This document shows, piece after piece, positions 8,392 to 19,291 of a stretch of 45,800 bases of DNA. The translations under genes and the position numbers were made by a program. How positions within the stretch are numbered: position 1 is the first letter of the stretch; every line of letters begins with the position of its first letter. The DNA is from an uncultured Mycoplasmatota bacterium (GTDB lineage Bacteria > Bacillota_I > Bacilli_A > RF39 > UBA660): positions 1 through 45,800 of the forward strand of contig CAMMBO010000002.1 in NCBI GenBank assembly GCA_946494435.1, given 5' to 3'. Under the pieces are notes generated by a model, which worked only from the letters and a program-made list of their open reading frames with translations, made no database searches and had not been told where the DNA came from.

Positions 8392-8940
8392 ATGAAATTG
8401 TATCATATAGATAGAGGTGGAACTATACAAGCTGGTCAGATATTAGAATTAGAAAAAAATATATATTTTGGAAATGAATATAAAGATAAATGTTTAAGTA
8501 TGGTAATGCCATATTATAAGAATGGACTTTCAAATCATGGAATTTATTATTTATTGACAAACGAATTATTTAATAATAAAGTTATGCCTTTAAGTAATGT
8601 GATGGATATTATATTCGAGTATGAGAGATTATTAAATTATAGTGACAAATTATCACGATATCAATCTTTTTTTGCTTTTGATAGTGAAGGTGTCAAAAAG
8701 TTTATAAGCGATAATAATTTATCGGATTCATTTTATAAGATATATGAAGTAAAATCTGATTATGTAGAAAAACATAATATGAGTTTGATAAGTGGTTCTA
8801 GTCATTATAATATTGCGGCAATGGCAAAAATATATTGGGGAAATGGTGTTGATCCGTATGATAGGCCAGTATTAAATGAATATCTTTTAAAATATCCAGT
8901 CCAGATTTTAAAAGAAGTAGAATTAGAAGATTTAGAATAA
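8392..8940 (+). CDS. Small DUF2441-like protein downstream of hsdR
   Basis: 182 residues. ATG 8392 is chosen because GGAAGGTG at 8378-8385 is well spaced; an upstream in-frame GTG at 8383 lies inside that site. The protein opens with YHIDRGGTIQAGQ and contains SRYQSFFAFDSEGVKKF, which resembles the DUF2441 group and, more loosely, ADP-ribosyltransferase-fold toxins with an SRxQSxF strand. This is from pattern memory and is tentative. No signal peptide or membrane segment is seen. It follows hsdR after 74 bases and precedes a terminator, so it may be read through from the hsd operon as a cargo gene. Substrate and role are unknown. Confidence 0.7.
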   Translation: MKLYHIDRGGTIQAGQILELEKNIYFGNEYKDKCLSMVMPYYKNGLSNHGIYYLLTNELFNNKVMPLSNVMDIIFEYERLLNYSDKLSRYQSFFAFDSEGVKKFISDNNLSDSFYKIYEVKSDYVEKHNMSLISGSSHYNIAAMAKIYWGNGVDPYDRPVLNEYLLKYPVQILKEVELEDLE

Positions 8941-9069
8941 TTTACTTTAAATATGACTTGCAATCATAGTTAAACGAATCTTATGTAGGAAACTGGTTTT
9001 ATCTTATGATCTTTAAAAAATGATTTATTGTCTGTAAATACCAAAATCAAAATAACAGTAATAAATTAA

Positions 9070-9365
9070 GGAAAATACAAAAAAATTACTTTACAGAGTA
9101 ATTTTTTTGACAATATCAGTAAATATAATAATAAAGAATAGAAAAAATGTATAATAATATTTTTAATGCTATAAAAAAGGAAGATATGAATAATAGTCAG
9201 TAATCTTATAAAGAGCTGATTTTAGACTTAAGTGTTCAATTATGTAATAAACATGCTATGAGATATGAATTATTACAAGTATTATAATAATTACTTTGAG
9301 AAGTCTATACTAATAGTTTTCTTTTTTTTGGTAACATTTGGAAAATACAAAAAAATAACTATACA
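9070..9365. repeat. 26-bp direct repeat (24/26 identical) at 9070-9095 and 9340-9365
   Basis: Both copies begin GGAAAATACAAAAAAAT and end ACA, differing at two positions. Between them lies non-coding sequence with a possible gene remnant. From ATG 9187 the frame reads MNNSQ, stop, then about 28 open codons ending LLQVL (stop about 9286-9288). I do not recognise the remnant. The rest of 8941-9409 contains only a terminator and the jetA promoter. Confidence 0.5.
9081..9108 (+). terminator. AT-rich terminator hairpin
   Basis: AAAAATTACT at 9081-9090 pairs with AGTAATTTTT after a six-base loop and continues into a T tract. It would end the hsd/DUF2441-like transcript before the Wadjet operon. 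Confidence 0.5.
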
Positions 9366-9379
9366 TTAACTAGAACATA

Positions 9380-9388
9380 TGATAGAAT
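9380..9388 (+). promoter_or_regulatory. Wadjet operon promoter, extended -10 TGATAGAAT
   Basis: TG, one base, then TAGAAT at 9383-9388, 22 bases before the jetA ATG. No convincing -35 is seen. It has the same layout as the hsdM promoter. Confidence 0.5.
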
Positions 9389-9409
9389 AATAGCCATAAA
9401 GGAGTGTTT

Positions 9410-10894
9410 ATGGATAATTTTGAAGTACTACAAAAAGCTATTACGGAGACTAAATATTTATCACAAGAAAATACTTATCGTTATAGACCTATTATGCGGT
9501 TTTTTTATCATAAATATGAAGAAGCAGAGAATTGGCTTTTTAAAGAGGATATCTATGATGAATTAAAGGATAAAATAGATAACTATACTATGGAAGATTT
9601 AGAACGAGATTTAGAGTTTTTAGTAGATAATTTAAGTTTAACTACTGTTCAAGATGTTAATAATATTAATTCTCTTGCCGACTTTAAATATAAAAAATAT
9701 AGATATCAATTAACTGATTATGCTATCGCTATAGAACGTATGACTATTGAACTTGAAGAAATGGAAGTAAAGGTTGCATCTTTATCTCCAAAAAGATTTG
9801 AAGTATTAAGAGACTTATTAAAAAAGATAAAAAAATTAGATTCTCTATCTAACGAAGAATTACTTGATACTTGGGAGAGAATTACTAATGAATTTAGTGA
9901 TATTAATAGAAACTATCAAGACTTTTTAAAGAAGTTTCAAGAGTCAAAAACTGAAGAACTTTTACAAAGTACAGTCTTTCTAGAATATAAAAATAAAATG
10001 ATTCAGTACTTAAAAGATTTTATAACAGGGTACTTAAATCAAGCTGAAGATATAAGAGAAATTTTAAAGGGTATGGATAATAACTTTCAAGATAATCTTA
10101 TTAAAAGATTAGAAGAAGCAGAAAGAGGTATTCCTAAAATAGCATTAGACTTTAATTATCAGAAATTTAATCAAGTTAATCTAGGTAAATGGAGAAGTAT
10201 TTATAAATGGTTTGTTAATACTAAAGAAAAGAGTGAAGGTGATAGACTTTTAGAAGTTACTAGTAATCTTATCAGTAGAATTACTAAATGTGCTAGTAGT
10301 CTCATAGAACTTCATGGTAATATGATAAAACGTAAAGAAGAGTATAAGTATATTTGTAAACTTTTTGATAAAAAAACTAATCTAACTGAAGTAAGAGATT
10401 TATCTAATGCCGTCTTTGGAATTTATAGAGTTAAACACTTTAAAGGTATTAGTAAAAAAGATACTGACTCTTTAGTTAATTCTTATGAAGTAAAGCCAAC
10501 AATAATATCAGTATTACCTAATGATAAAAAAGTTAGAGCAGAAAAACGTCATAGTACTATAGTAGATAAAACTAGTAAGAAAAAAGAAATATTAGAGTTA
10601 TATGAGAAAGAAGAAGCTAGAAAAAAAGAAATGTTAAAGAAGTTCGTTCAAACTAAAGTAGTAGAGTTAAAAGATGAAGTTAGATTAACTAAAGAAGAAA
10701 GAGGATATCTTTTAAATCTAATAAGTAAAGCAGGAAATAGTACTAATTATTTTAAAGAACCTTTATTTGGACTTAACTATAAAGTTAACTTTAATGATAG
10801 TAATACTACTTGTAGAATTATTAGTGATGATGGAATATTTACTTTACCTAGTTTAAGTATTATTTTTGAAGGGGGTTATGATGGAATCAATTGA
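9410..10894 (+). CDS. jetA: Wadjet type II subunit JetA (DUF2397 / TIGR02677 family)
   Basis: About 494 residues. ATG 9410 has AAAGGAG at 9397-9403; the in-frame GTG 9404 overlaps that site. The N-terminal pattern LSQENTYRYRPIMRFFYHKYE matches the opening of TIGR02677 proteins. JetA is the kleisin-like subunit that bridges the JetC heads in the SMC-type complex. The middle is helical and charged. The gene overlaps jetB by 14 bases and begins a four-gene operon in the canonical type II order. Wadjet complexes recognise small closed circular DNA by loop extrusion and cut it, blocking plasmid establishment. Family membership is inferred from sequence pattern plus the neighbouring jet genes. Confidence 0.9.
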   Translation: MDNFEVLQKAITETKYLSQENTYRYRPIMRFFYHKYEEAENWLFKEDIYDELKDKIDNYTMEDLERDLEFLVDNLSLTTVQDVNNINSLADFKYKKYRYQLTDYAIAIERMTIELEEMEVKVASLSPKRFEVLRDLLKKIKKLDSLSNEELLDTWERITNEFSDINRNYQDFLKKFQESKTEELLQSTVFLEYKNKMIQYLKDFITGYLNQAEDIREILKGMDNNFQDNLIKRLEEAERGIPKIALDFNYQKFNQVNLGKWRSIYKWFVNTKEKSEGDRLLEVTSNLISRITKCASSLIELHGNMIKRKEEYKYICKLFDKKTNLTEVRDLSNAVFGIYRVKHFKGISKKDTDSLVNSYEVKPTIISVLPNDKKVRAEKRHSTIVDKTSKKKEILELYEKEEARKKEMLKKFVQTKVVELKDEVRLTKEERGYLLNLISKAGNSTNYFKEPLFGLNYKVNFNDSNTTCRIISDDGIFTLPSLSIIFEGGYDGIN

Positions 10895-12056
10895 AAATGA
10901 AATAAGAGAACTTTTAACTAACTTTTGGATTTTAAAAGAAGATAATCCTGACTTATACTATGACGTTAAAAGAAAACAAAATATTATTAAAGACTTTGTT
11001 ACTAAGACTCTTGGTAGTAAATTAATTATTCATGATAGATTTGTTAAACTTGAAAAGATTCCTAGTAGTAGAGTTGATAATCTAGGAATAGATAACTTTA
11101 CTTCAAAACAAGACTATGTCATTTTGTGTATAATTCTATTATTTTTAGAAGATAAAACTAGAGGTGAAGTTTTTGTTTTATCATCACTAATAGATTATGT
11201 TAAAAATACCGCGGTTACCTTAAATCTTGAGACAATACCAGATTGGAATTTAAGAAGTGATAGACAAAGTTTAGTTAGGGTAATAGATTTCTTAACAGAA
11301 ATATCAGTAATAAAGGTTAAAGATGCTGAAAAGATAAGCTTTAAAGATGATCAAAATGCTGAAGCTTTATATGAAGTAACAGGTCTTGCTAACTATGTAA
11401 TGCGATTATTTACAAACGATATTTTTGAAATAGAAGATACTAATGATTTCTTAAATGATGAATGGAAATATCAAACTTTAGAAAAAGGTGATGTTAGAAG
11501 ATATAAAGTTTATCGTAATCTTTTATTTACTCCTGCTGTTTTTTCTTATAACTTAACAGAAGCAGAAATTGATTATATTAAGAAGATGCGTGGCTATTTA
11601 GAAAATGAGTTTTCTAATTTAAACTTCGAAATTGAAGTTACAAAGAATATGGCTTTTCTTTATGAATATGAAACAAGTAATTCTAAAGATAATTTTCCTA
11701 ATAATAAGAAAATTACAGATATAGTTTTAATGATAAATACTAAACTTTATGAAATGATTAAAAATAAAGAAATATCTCTTGATGATAAAGAGATAGGACG
11801 AATAAAAAAAGAAAGTTTAGAGATGATTATTAAAGACATTAAGACTAATAATAAAGAATATTTAAGTAAACAGTATCTTAATTTATCTTTACAGAAATTC
11901 TTTGATGAAGTAGTAAATTATATGATAGAATATTCTTTCTTAAAAGAAGAGGATAATACTTATTTAGTATTACCAACTATCGCTAGATTTAATGCTAAAC
12001 TTATAAAAGATAATACAAAACAGATTGATTTATTTGGAGGTGAAGAAGATGTTTAA
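10881..12056 (+). CDS. jetB: Wadjet type II subunit JetB (DUF2398 / TIGR02678 family)
   Basis: 391 residues from ATG 10881; an adjacent ATG at 10878 is possible. AAGGGGG at 10869-10875 is the ribosome site and lies inside the end of jetA. The N-terminus (IRELLTNFWILKEDNPDLYYDVKRK, quoted in part) matches the opening of TIGR02678 proteins, in which a short leucine-rich helix is followed by tyrosine/arginine positions. JetB acts as the winged-helix KITE-type partner of JetA on the SMC heads. The gene ends 8 bases inside jetC. Confidence 0.88.
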   Translation: MESIENEIRELLTNFWILKEDNPDLYYDVKRKQNIIKDFVTKTLGSKLIIHDRFVKLEKIPSSRVDNLGIDNFTSKQDYVILCIILLFLEDKTRGEVFVLSSLIDYVKNTAVTLNLETIPDWNLRSDRQSLVRVIDFLTEISVIKVKDAEKISFKDDQNAEALYEVTGLANYVMRLFTNDIFEIEDTNDFLNDEWKYQTLEKGDVRRYKVYRNLLFTPAVFSYNLTEAEIDYIKKMRGYLENEFSNLNFEIEVTKNMAFLYEYETSNSKDNFPNNKKITDIVLMINTKLYEMIKNKEISLDDKEIGRIKKESLEMIIKDIKTNNKEYLSKQYLNLSLQKFFDEVVNYMIEYSFLKEEDNTYLVLPTIARFNAKLIKDNTKQIDLFGGEEDV

Positions 12057-15000
12057 ACCTACAAGAATGGGACTTATAAACTTTTGGTTATATGATGATG
12101 AAGTATTTAATTTTTATGATGGTAAACTTTTACTTAGAGGACAAAATGGATCAGGAAAGTCTGTTACTATGCAATCATTTATTCCCTTAATATTAGATGG
12201 TAATAAATCTCCTAAAAGATTAGATACTTTTGGTTCTACTGACAAACATATAGAATATTATTTACTTGGAGAAAATAATGAAAAAGATGATTCTACTGGT
12301 TATTTATATATGGAGTTTTATAATGGTTTAGAAGATAGATATATTACTATTGGTATGGGACTTAGAGCGAGAAGGGGTAAGCCTACTGACTTCTTTGGTT
12401 TTATCTTAAAAGATGGTAGAAGAGTAGGAAAAGATTTCTTCTTATATAAGACAAAAGATGGTTTTACTAAGACGCCTTTAACAAAATTAGAGTTAAGAAG
12501 TGCTTTAGGTGTTTCTAATAATTTAGTAGAAACTGCTAAAGAATATAAAAAGTTAGTTAATGATAATCTATTTAAATTTAGAAATATAGAAACTTTTGAT
12601 GAATTTATCAATATTATCTTACAAATTAGGAGCCCAAAATTATCTAAAGAGTATAAGCCTACTAAATTAATGGAAGTATTAAATGAAGTTTTACCACCTT
12701 TATCAGATGAGACTTTAAGACCTTTATCTGATACTATTGAAAATTTAAATGCTACTAAAGAAAAGATTAATGAGTTAAAAAATAACATTGATATTCTTTC
12801 TAACTTTACTAAAGTCTTTAAAAATTATAACGAAGCAGTATTACTTGCTAAAGCGACTAATTATTATAAAGAGTACCAAGCTCTTGAAAATATAAAGGTT
12901 AAAATTACTGAGAAAACTAATGCTATTACTAGTTTAGAAGAAGAGATTACTAGACTAAAAGAAGAAGAGGTAGTACTATTAGATGAATTTAATACTGCTA
13001 AAGAGGAGAAAGAACATTTAAACAATACTGATTTAGAAGAAAAAAGTAAAAGAAAAGTAGAACTTGATAATGAGTTGGAGATACTTAAAGAAAGACTTGT
13101 TAAAGAAGAAGAAGTAATTGATAACTTGAAACAGAAGATGAGTGAGATAACTTCTTTAATAAATGATAATGAAGATGATATTACTAACCTTGATAAAGAA
13201 ATAACTAATTTAATCACTAACTTAAGTGATTTAGGAGATGAGATTAGTTTTGATGAATTAAAAGACTTAATTCCTTTTATAAAAGAGAAAACTCAAGTTA
13301 GTTATATTATCGAAAAGATAAATTTTAAGAAAGAGGAAATAGAAAAGACTAAAGAACTACTTATAAGAAAAGGGAATCTTTTAGAGACTCAAAATATTAA
13401 GTCTAATGAATATGAAAAATTAAAAACAGATTATTTAGAAAAAGAAAAGATAAGAGATGGTTTTTATCAAGAACTAGATAATGAACTTGAACTATTCTTT
13501 ATTTCATTAAATAATATTAGAACTAATAATAAATTTCTTATTTTATTAAGTGATGATATGAAGGAAATTGCTAGTTATTTAGATGAATATAGTAGTGAAG
13601 GTTATTTAAAATCTAAAGAGAAGTATGAAGAAATATATAAGATTAAGTATAGTAAATTACTAGAAGAAGTATCTTTTAAGAAAACTGAACTTTTAACTGA
13701 GAAAGATAAGTTAAGTAAAGAAGAATTATTATTAAAAGAATTATTAGAAATGGAAGAGATAAAACTAGAAGAAGATGATTTAACTAGAAAGACAATAGAT
13801 TATTTAGATAAAGAAAATATTCCTTATGCTGCACTTTATCAAGTAGTAGAATTTAAAGAAGGAATAGATGATGATACTAAAAATAAATTAGAAGAAGTGC
13901 TATATTCATCAGGGATTTTAAATACTAAGATATTTAGAGATGAAGACTTAAGAAAGATAGAAAATATGAATATTTCTTACTTTAAGAAAAGTAGTAAAAA
14001 GAAAGATAACTTGACTAAATATTTAAAAGCATATCCTAATGAAGTTTTTAGTAATGAGTTTATTACTTCAATATTAGAATCTATTAGTACTAGTGATAGT
14101 GATGTTATTAGTATTAATGAAAATAATTATAACTTTGACTTTATTAAAGGTAATATTAAAGGTGATTATAATAGTAAATATATAGGAGTTTTAAAAAGAA
14201 AAGAAGAACATCAATTACTTATAAAAGAAGAGGGAGAGAAGATTGATGCTATTAAAGAAGTTATTAGAAAAAAAGAACTTGAATTAGATACATTAGATAC
14301 TTCTATAAATACTTTAAATAATGAAAGTAAATTATTTCCTAGTAATAGAATATTAGAAGAAATTACAGCTAAGATTAAAGAAACAGATTTAGAACTTGAT
14401 TTTATTAATAATAAAGAAAAGGAACTTGAAGAAGAAATTAGAAAGTATCAACAACAAATTGAAGAGGTTATTAAAGAATTAGAGAAATATCGAAGTAATA
14501 TTCCTCTTAACCTTGTAACTTATGAGAAAGCTAGTGTTGTAATTAGAGATATTTTAGATACTACTAAAGAGTTAAATGCTCTTTATGATAAATTAAATCA
14601 GAAAAAAGAATTATTAATGACTAATAAAGAAAGATTAGATGATTTAACTACTAATCATGATGAAGTGTATGCTACTATATCTAGTTTAGTTAATGATAAG
14701 AAAAAACGAGAAATAGAACTTAATACTATTTTAAAGATTCTTAATACTAAAGAGTATCTTGAACTTAGTAAAAAAATAGAGAAAATTGTAAAGACTATTG
14801 AAGATTATCCTTTTAAGAGTGCTAATTTATCAAAGAGATTAGGTGTTTTAGAACAGAGCTTTAAAGGAGAAGAAGAACAACTTAAGTCTTTAGAAGAACA
14901 GAAAAAAGAAGAAGAGATTTTTTTAGAAATACTATCTAATATTTTAAAAGAAGAACTAGATTTAGGTTATGTTGTTAAAGATTTAGAAGTAGACTTTAAA

Positions 15001-16086
15001 ACTATTAAGAACTTTTTAAGAAATAATGATGCTAAAACTAAAGATTTGAAAGATGTTACTATGAACTATTACCGTTCTTTTAATGAATATCGTCAGGAAT
15101 TATTAGAGTATAATATTCAAGATGTAGTTTTATTTAATGAAAGAGATAATTTAATTAATTATTATAGTGATAAAGTATCTGATAGAACAAGAGTTATTAA
15201 CATATATAACGATGCGAAAAGACAAGATGTTTTAACTAGTTATCAAGGTAAGAAGTTAAATATCTATGAACTTTCTAATGCTTTATTAGAAAGTTATGAA
15301 GCAGATAAGATTTATCTTAATGAACAAGATAGACATTTGTTTGAAGATATTTTACTTAGAACTATTGGGACTAAGATTAAAGATAAAATAATAGAAGCAA
15401 GAGATTGGGTTAAAAAGATTAATAATATTATGGAAATAAAACAACAAAATAGTAATTTATCTTTTTACTTAGATTGGCGTCCTAAAAGTGGAGAGGCTCT
15501 TGATGAGATGGATACTAAAGATTTAGTAGAGATATTTATGATGCCAAGTAATTTTATAAAGCCTGAAGATACTAATAGATTAATTAAGCATTTTAGATCT
15601 AAGATAAAAAGAGAAGAAGAGTCTATGCTTACTAATAATATAACGTACTTCCAAATGATTTTTAATATTTTAGATTATCGTAATTGGTTTACCTTTAAAC
15701 TATTCTATAAAAAAGATGGTAATCAAAAACGAGAATTAACTGATAAGATATTCTCTGTCTTTAGTGGAGGAGAGAAAGCTAAGACTATGTATGTGCCTTT
15801 ATTTGCAAGTATCTATGCTAAATTAGATAGTGCAGCACCTTCATCTCCTAGATTAATCGCTTTAGATGAAGCCTTTGCAGGTGTAGATGAAGTTAATATT
15901 GAAGAAATGTTTGCAATCCTTGCAAGTTTTGATTTAGATTATATCTTAACAAGTCAAGCTTTGTGGTGTGATTATAAAGAAATAAAAGATATTTCAATAT
16001 GTGAACTTATTAAGCCTTTAACAGCAGATACTGTAAGTATTAAAAGATATCGTTGGAATGGATTAGTTAGAGAAAGTGTGGAATAG
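12049..16086 (+). CDS. jetC: Wadjet type II subunit JetC, SMC-like ATPase (TIGR02680 family)
   Basis: 1345 residues from ATG 12049, preceded by GGAGGTG at 12036-12042; a TTG further upstream has no ribosome site. Walker A LRGQNGSGKS is at about residues 29-38 and is followed by the family-typical DGNKSPKRLDTFGS. Two long charged coiled-coil arms run from about 245 to 1080, interrupted by a globular hinge-like part near 590-690. The ABC signature FSGGEKAK is near 1237 and Walker B RLIALDEAFAGVD near 1268. It is the DNA loop-extruding motor of Wadjet, related to MukB and Rad50-like SMC proteins. All ATPase motifs are present, so it should be active. Its stop directly abuts the jetD ATG. Confidence 0.95.
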   Translation: MFKPTRMGLINFWLYDDEVFNFYDGKLLLRGQNGSGKSVTMQSFIPLILDGNKSPKRLDTFGSTDKHIEYYLLGENNEKDDSTGYLYMEFYNGLEDRYITIGMGLRARRGKPTDFFGFILKDGRRVGKDFFLYKTKDGFTKTPLTKLELRSALGVSNNLVETAKEYKKLVNDNLFKFRNIETFDEFINIILQIRSPKLSKEYKPTKLMEVLNEVLPPLSDETLRPLSDTIENLNATKEKINELKNNIDILSNFTKVFKNYNEAVLLAKATNYYKEYQALENIKVKITEKTNAITSLEEEITRLKEEEVVLLDEFNTAKEEKEHLNNTDLEEKSKRKVELDNELEILKERLVKEEEVIDNLKQKMSEITSLINDNEDDITNLDKEITNLITNLSDLGDEISFDELKDLIPFIKEKTQVSYIIEKINFKKEEIEKTKELLIRKGNLLETQNIKSNEYEKLKTDYLEKEKIRDGFYQELDNELELFFISLNNIRTNNKFLILLSDDMKEIASYLDEYSSEGYLKSKEKYEEIYKIKYSKLLEEVSFKKTELLTEKDKLSKEELLLKELLEMEEIKLEEDDLTRKTIDYLDKENIPYAALYQVVEFKEGIDDDTKNKLEEVLYSSGILNTKIFRDEDLRKIENMNISYFKKSSKKKDNLTKYLKAYPNEVFSNEFITSILESISTSDSDVISINENNYNFDFIKGNIKGDYNSKYIGVLKRKEEHQLLIKEEGEKIDAIKEVIRKKELELDTLDTSINTLNNESKLFPSNRILEEITAKIKETDLELDFINNKEKELEEEIRKYQQQIEEVIKELEKYRSNIPLNLVTYEKASVVIRDILDTTKELNALYDKLNQKKELLMTNKERLDDLTTNHDEVYATISSLVNDKKKREIELNTILKILNTKEYLELSKKIEKIVKTIEDYPFKSANLSKRLGVLEQSFKGEEEQLKSLEEQKKEEEIFLEILSNILKEELDLGYVVKDLEVDFKTIKNFLRNNDAKTKDLKDVTMNYYRSFNEYRQELLEYNIQDVVLFNERDNLINYYSDKVSDRTRVINIYNDAKRQDVLTSYQGKKLNIYELSNALLESYEADKIYLNEQDRHLFEDILLRTIGTKIKDKIIEARDWVKKINNIMEIKQQNSNLSFYLDWRPKSGEALDEMDTKDLVEIFMMPSNFIKPEDTNRLIKHFRSKIKREEESMLTNNITYFQMIFNILDYRNWFTFKLFYKKDGNQKRELTDKIFSVFSGGEKAKTMYVPLFASIYAKLDSAAPSSPRLIALDEAFAGVDEVNIEEMFAILASFDLDYILTSQALWCDYKEIKDISICELIKPLTADTVSIKRYRWNGLVRESVE

Positions 16087-17325
16087 ATGGATTATTTAGA
16101 TTATTTTAAGAATAATAAAGGTTTTGAAAGGTTTATGGTAAAAGCTAAAGAGAAGTATCAAAGTTATGGTAGGGTAACAGGAATTATTACTCTTGATAAT
16201 ATAACTTATGAAGAAGCAGTTAGTTTAACAGATTTCTTTGCTAGAAAATTTGAAGAAGGTAAGACTTATAAAATAAAGATAAGTGAATTTAATAAAGTAC
16301 TTGATAAAAGCAAATTTCAAGACTTTGAGTTTACTGATTACTTCTATAATACCTATGATGATTTTTCTTATCTTACTAATACCTTAAAGAAGAGAAAATT
16401 TCATGAAGAGTTTGTTTCATTTATAGAAGATTTACTTTTAGAGTTTAAAAGTGGTAAACTAAAAGAGTTTTTTGAAAGAAATGTAAATAAAAACTTTAGT
16501 ACTATGCGTAATATAAAAAGTAAATATAAACAAAATAAAAGAGCTTTAAAAGAAGAATTACTTATGATAGATAAACTCTTAAGTAATATTCCAGATAAGA
16601 TAACCTATTTACCAATTTATGCTTCAATAACCTCTAATCCTCATTATTTAGATTATAATGCTAAGAGTAGTAACCTTTTTTATAGAATATTAAGTAATAT
16701 TCTAGGAGAAGATACACCTACTACTAATTTAGATAAAACTAAGTTATTAGAGAGAATTAATGTCTATACAGATCCTCTTAGTAATTATGTTATTACTTAT
16801 AACTTAGTTTATGATAGAAAGATGCCTTTTGATGTTTTAAATCTAAATATTGATAATATCTCTAAGTTAAATAATATAACTGGTAGAAACAATAAAATAT
16901 TTATCTTTGAAAATCCTTCTATCTTAAACTATTTAAAAGATAAGGACTTAGATATTTCTATTATCATAACATCAGGCATTCCTAATCTTGCTTTTTATAA
17001 ACTATTAGAAAATATTAATAGTAATACAACCCTTTATTATAATGGAGATTATGATCCAGAAGGATTGTTAATAGCAGATAAACTAAATAATAAATATAGT
17101 AATATTAAATTATTTCTTTATGATGGGAAAAGTTACTTTAATACTAAACCTAGTGTTAGTGTTGGTAATAATAGACTTCATAAATTAGAACTTGTTAAGT
17201 CAAAAGAGTTACAAGAAGTTAAGAGTTTACTATTTGAAAATAAAAAGTGTGGTTATCAAGAAAATAACTTGTTATTTATAGAAAAATTTATTAAAATTAA
17301 TATGAAGGGGAATTTTGTTGTATGA
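16087..17325 (+). CDS. jetD: Wadjet type II nuclease subunit JetD (DUF2399, Toprim fold)
   Basis: 412 residues, starting at the base after the jetC stop. The C-terminal half carries the Toprim elements of the family: the strand [10 protein letters not shown] near residue 273 supplies the conserved Glu, and [17 protein letters not shown] near 317-333 supplies the DxD metal site, matching the HGDFDxxG pattern of DUF2399 proteins. JetD is the subunit that cuts the extruded plasmid. The last four bases (ATGA, 17322-17325) are also the start of the next gene, so the downstream SEC-C genes are translationally coupled to the nuclease. Confidence 0.93.
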   Translation: MDYLDYFKNNKGFERFMVKAKEKYQSYGRVTGIITLDNITYEEAVSLTDFFARKFEEGKTYKIKISEFNKVLDKSKFQDFEFTDYFYNTYDDFSYLTNTLKKRKFHEEFVSFIEDLLLEFKSGKLKEFFERNVNKNFSTMRNIKSKYKQNKRALKEELLMIDKLLSNIPDKITYLPIYASITSNPHYLDYNAKSSNLFYRILSNILGEDTPTTNLDKTKLLERINVYTDPLSNYVITYNLVYDRKMPFDVLNLNIDNISKLNNITGRNNKIFIFENPSILNYLKDKDLDISIIITSGIPNLAFYKLLENINSNTTLYYNGDYDPEGLLIADKLNNKYSNIKLFLYDGKSYFNTKPSVSVGNNRLHKLELVKSKELQEVKSLLFENKKCGYQENNLLFIEKFIKINMKGNFVV

Positions 17326-19283
17326 ATGATAGTTTGTTTATAAGATTACATGAAATAAAAGATAATCATGATTTAGAGTTCTTTTGTATTGATGAGAAAG
17401 CTAAAGGAAATTTGGAAGATATTTTAAAATATTATAGTGATGAACAATTAGAAGACTTGATGTATCTATATTATGCAAAAACTAAAAGTGAGATAAAAAA
17501 ACTTAGTCATAAAACGAAAGTAGATATGTTAAGTAAAGCGATTAAAGAAAATATTAAGAATATCTTTGATCATGTTGGTATTGATAATCTTGATGCCTTT
17601 GATAATATGATAAAAAAAGGTGAACATGGTGGATATTCTCATATATTTATTGTAGCAGGTTTTGCCTTTGTTAATGATGAAGGTGATATCTTTATAGCAG
17701 ATGATGTTAAAAAAATATATGATAAAGAGATTACTAAAGACTATAAAAAGCATAAATTAGAACTTGAAATTTTATCTTTAACTAATGATTTAATGTTAAA
17801 TATGGGAATTGTTCCTAAATATATAGTGTTGAGTTTATTTTCAAATGATTTATATAATTTAATGACTAAGAATGAGGTGGATAAACTATTAGAAGAAAAT
17901 GAGTATAATATTTTAAAAGCTAAAGCTAAAGCTGATGATGAAATATATTATTTAGATAAAAATATTTCCTATACTGAAGGAAACTTTGGAGATTTAAAGG
18001 ACATTATCTGGTTTAAAAGAACACGTGATAGTTATGGTTACTATGCCAATAAAATATGTGATATCTTAAAGGAGATTAGTAAGATATTAGAAGGTAGTGA
18101 TGATATAACTTATAAATTATGTTCTATTGTTGTTACTAATCTTAGAACTGCAGATGAAATAATAGAAGATATTAAAAATAATTATAATGTTAGTATGAAA
18201 AAGATAGATGAAATATCTAATATAATTTATACTAATTTTAATTCTATTAGATTTTGGAACTGTGGTGGAAAAACAATTGATGAAGTCTCTTTAGATAGGT
18301 TTATTCTAGATAAAAAACTTGATGATGATTCTCTACCTAGTTATATTGAAAATTTAACTGATAGAGCACTTGATTATTTAAGTGATAATTACTCTTTTAG
18401 TAATAGAAAAGACCTAGAGGATATGTTGCTAACTTATGCTAATAATATTTATTTAAAAGAACTTGAAAAAGAAGAGGTAGTAGATGAAGTATTAGAATGT
18501 GATAATAAAGAATTTAATGGAAATATTCATGTTACTGAAGGAGTTCTTAATGGAATTATTTCTCTATATAGAGATGGTGATATAGTTAAAGTATCTATTC
18601 CTCATGAAATAAAAGGTATGTTAAGAGCAGGAACTATGGATAATGAACCTTTAATTATGCCTTTAGATGATATTGTAGTTACTTCTTATCTTGTTATAAA
18701 TGGAGTGATTGAAAAGGATGTATTAAAAGATATTTTAAAAGAAAAAGAAGGTATTGATTTATTTATAGAAGAGTTAGATGAAATTGTTTTAAGGAATAAT
18801 TATTTTATGATAGATAATTATTATACTATTGTTGATGATATACCTAATATAATTGAAAAAGAAATATTACCTAAAAAGAAGTCTTTTAAAAAATATAAAG
18901 GTTTAGGTTTAGAAGTAGATAAAGCTAATCATAAGATGTATGAATTAAAAGAAGAGTTAAATTCTTATTTAAATACATTAGATGTGAATAAAGTGAGAAA
19001 AGAGTATTTTTTAGGGACTTTACTTATATTATTAAATGCTAATATCTATAGTGAAGAATTTTTAAAAGAATTATGTCATGAAAATAATTTTAGTTTAACA
19101 AAAAAACAATTTGAAAATGTATATAATATTATTGATAAGTATAAAAATGATATACCTATATGGATATATAATGGTTATACAAAAAGAGAAGTTAATTCTA
19201 TGCCTAAGGAGAAAAAAGTGGGTAGAAATGATCCTTGCCCATGTGGATCTGGCAAAAAATATAAAAAATGTTGCGGAAAATAG
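17322..19283 (+). CDS. SEC-C domain protein, first of three tandem paralogues, coupled to jetD
   Basis: 653 residues. The start overlaps jetD by four bases (ATGA), with AAGGGG just upstream. The N-terminus holds a short helical repeat ([21 protein letters not shown]) like SAP/Rho-N-type helices. The large middle region has conserved blocks shared with the two next genes: IRFWNCGG near 307, a small-residue block IPHEIKGML near 426, and PIWIYNGY near 611. The last 22 residues are a SEC-C zinc motif, [18 protein letters not shown], as in SecA and YecA, where three Cys plus Cys/His bind zinc and contact protein partners. I do not know a defined function for this architecture. Co-translation with Wadjet suggests an accessory role, which is inference. 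Confidence 0.85.
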   Translation: MNDSLFIRLHEIKDNHDLEFFCIDEKAKGNLEDILKYYSDEQLEDLMYLYYAKTKSEIKKLSHKTKVDMLSKAIKENIKNIFDHVGIDNLDAFDNMIKKGEHGGYSHIFIVAGFAFVNDEGDIFIADDVKKIYDKEITKDYKKHKLELEILSLTNDLMLNMGIVPKYIVLSLFSNDLYNLMTKNEVDKLLEENEYNILKAKAKADDEIYYLDKNISYTEGNFGDLKDIIWFKRTRDSYGYYANKICDILKEISKILEGSDDITYKLCSIVVTNLRTADEIIEDIKNNYNVSMKKIDEISNIIYTNFNSIRFWNCGGKTIDEVSLDRFILDKKLDDDSLPSYIENLTDRALDYLSDNYSFSNRKDLEDMLLTYANNIYLKELEKEEVVDEVLECDNKEFNGNIHVTEGVLNGIISLYRDGDIVKVSIPHEIKGMLRAGTMDNEPLIMPLDDIVVTSYLVINGVIEKDVLKDILKEKEGIDLFIEELDEIVLRNNYFMIDNYYTIVDDIPNIIEKEILPKKKSFKKYKGLGLEVDKANHKMYELKEELNSYLNTLDVNKVRKEYFLGTLLILLNANIYSEEFLKELCHENNFSLTKKQFENVYNIIDKYKNDIPIWIYNGYTKREVNSMPKEKKVGRNDPCPCGSGKKYKKCCGK

Positions 19284-19291
19284 GAGTAAAT

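Noticed and set aside
12318..13217. Long open frames on the - strand opposite jetC.
   Set aside because: They are mirror images of the Lys/Glu/Leu-rich coiled-coil codons, have low-complexity Ser/Leu/Phe composition, and lack ribosome sites.
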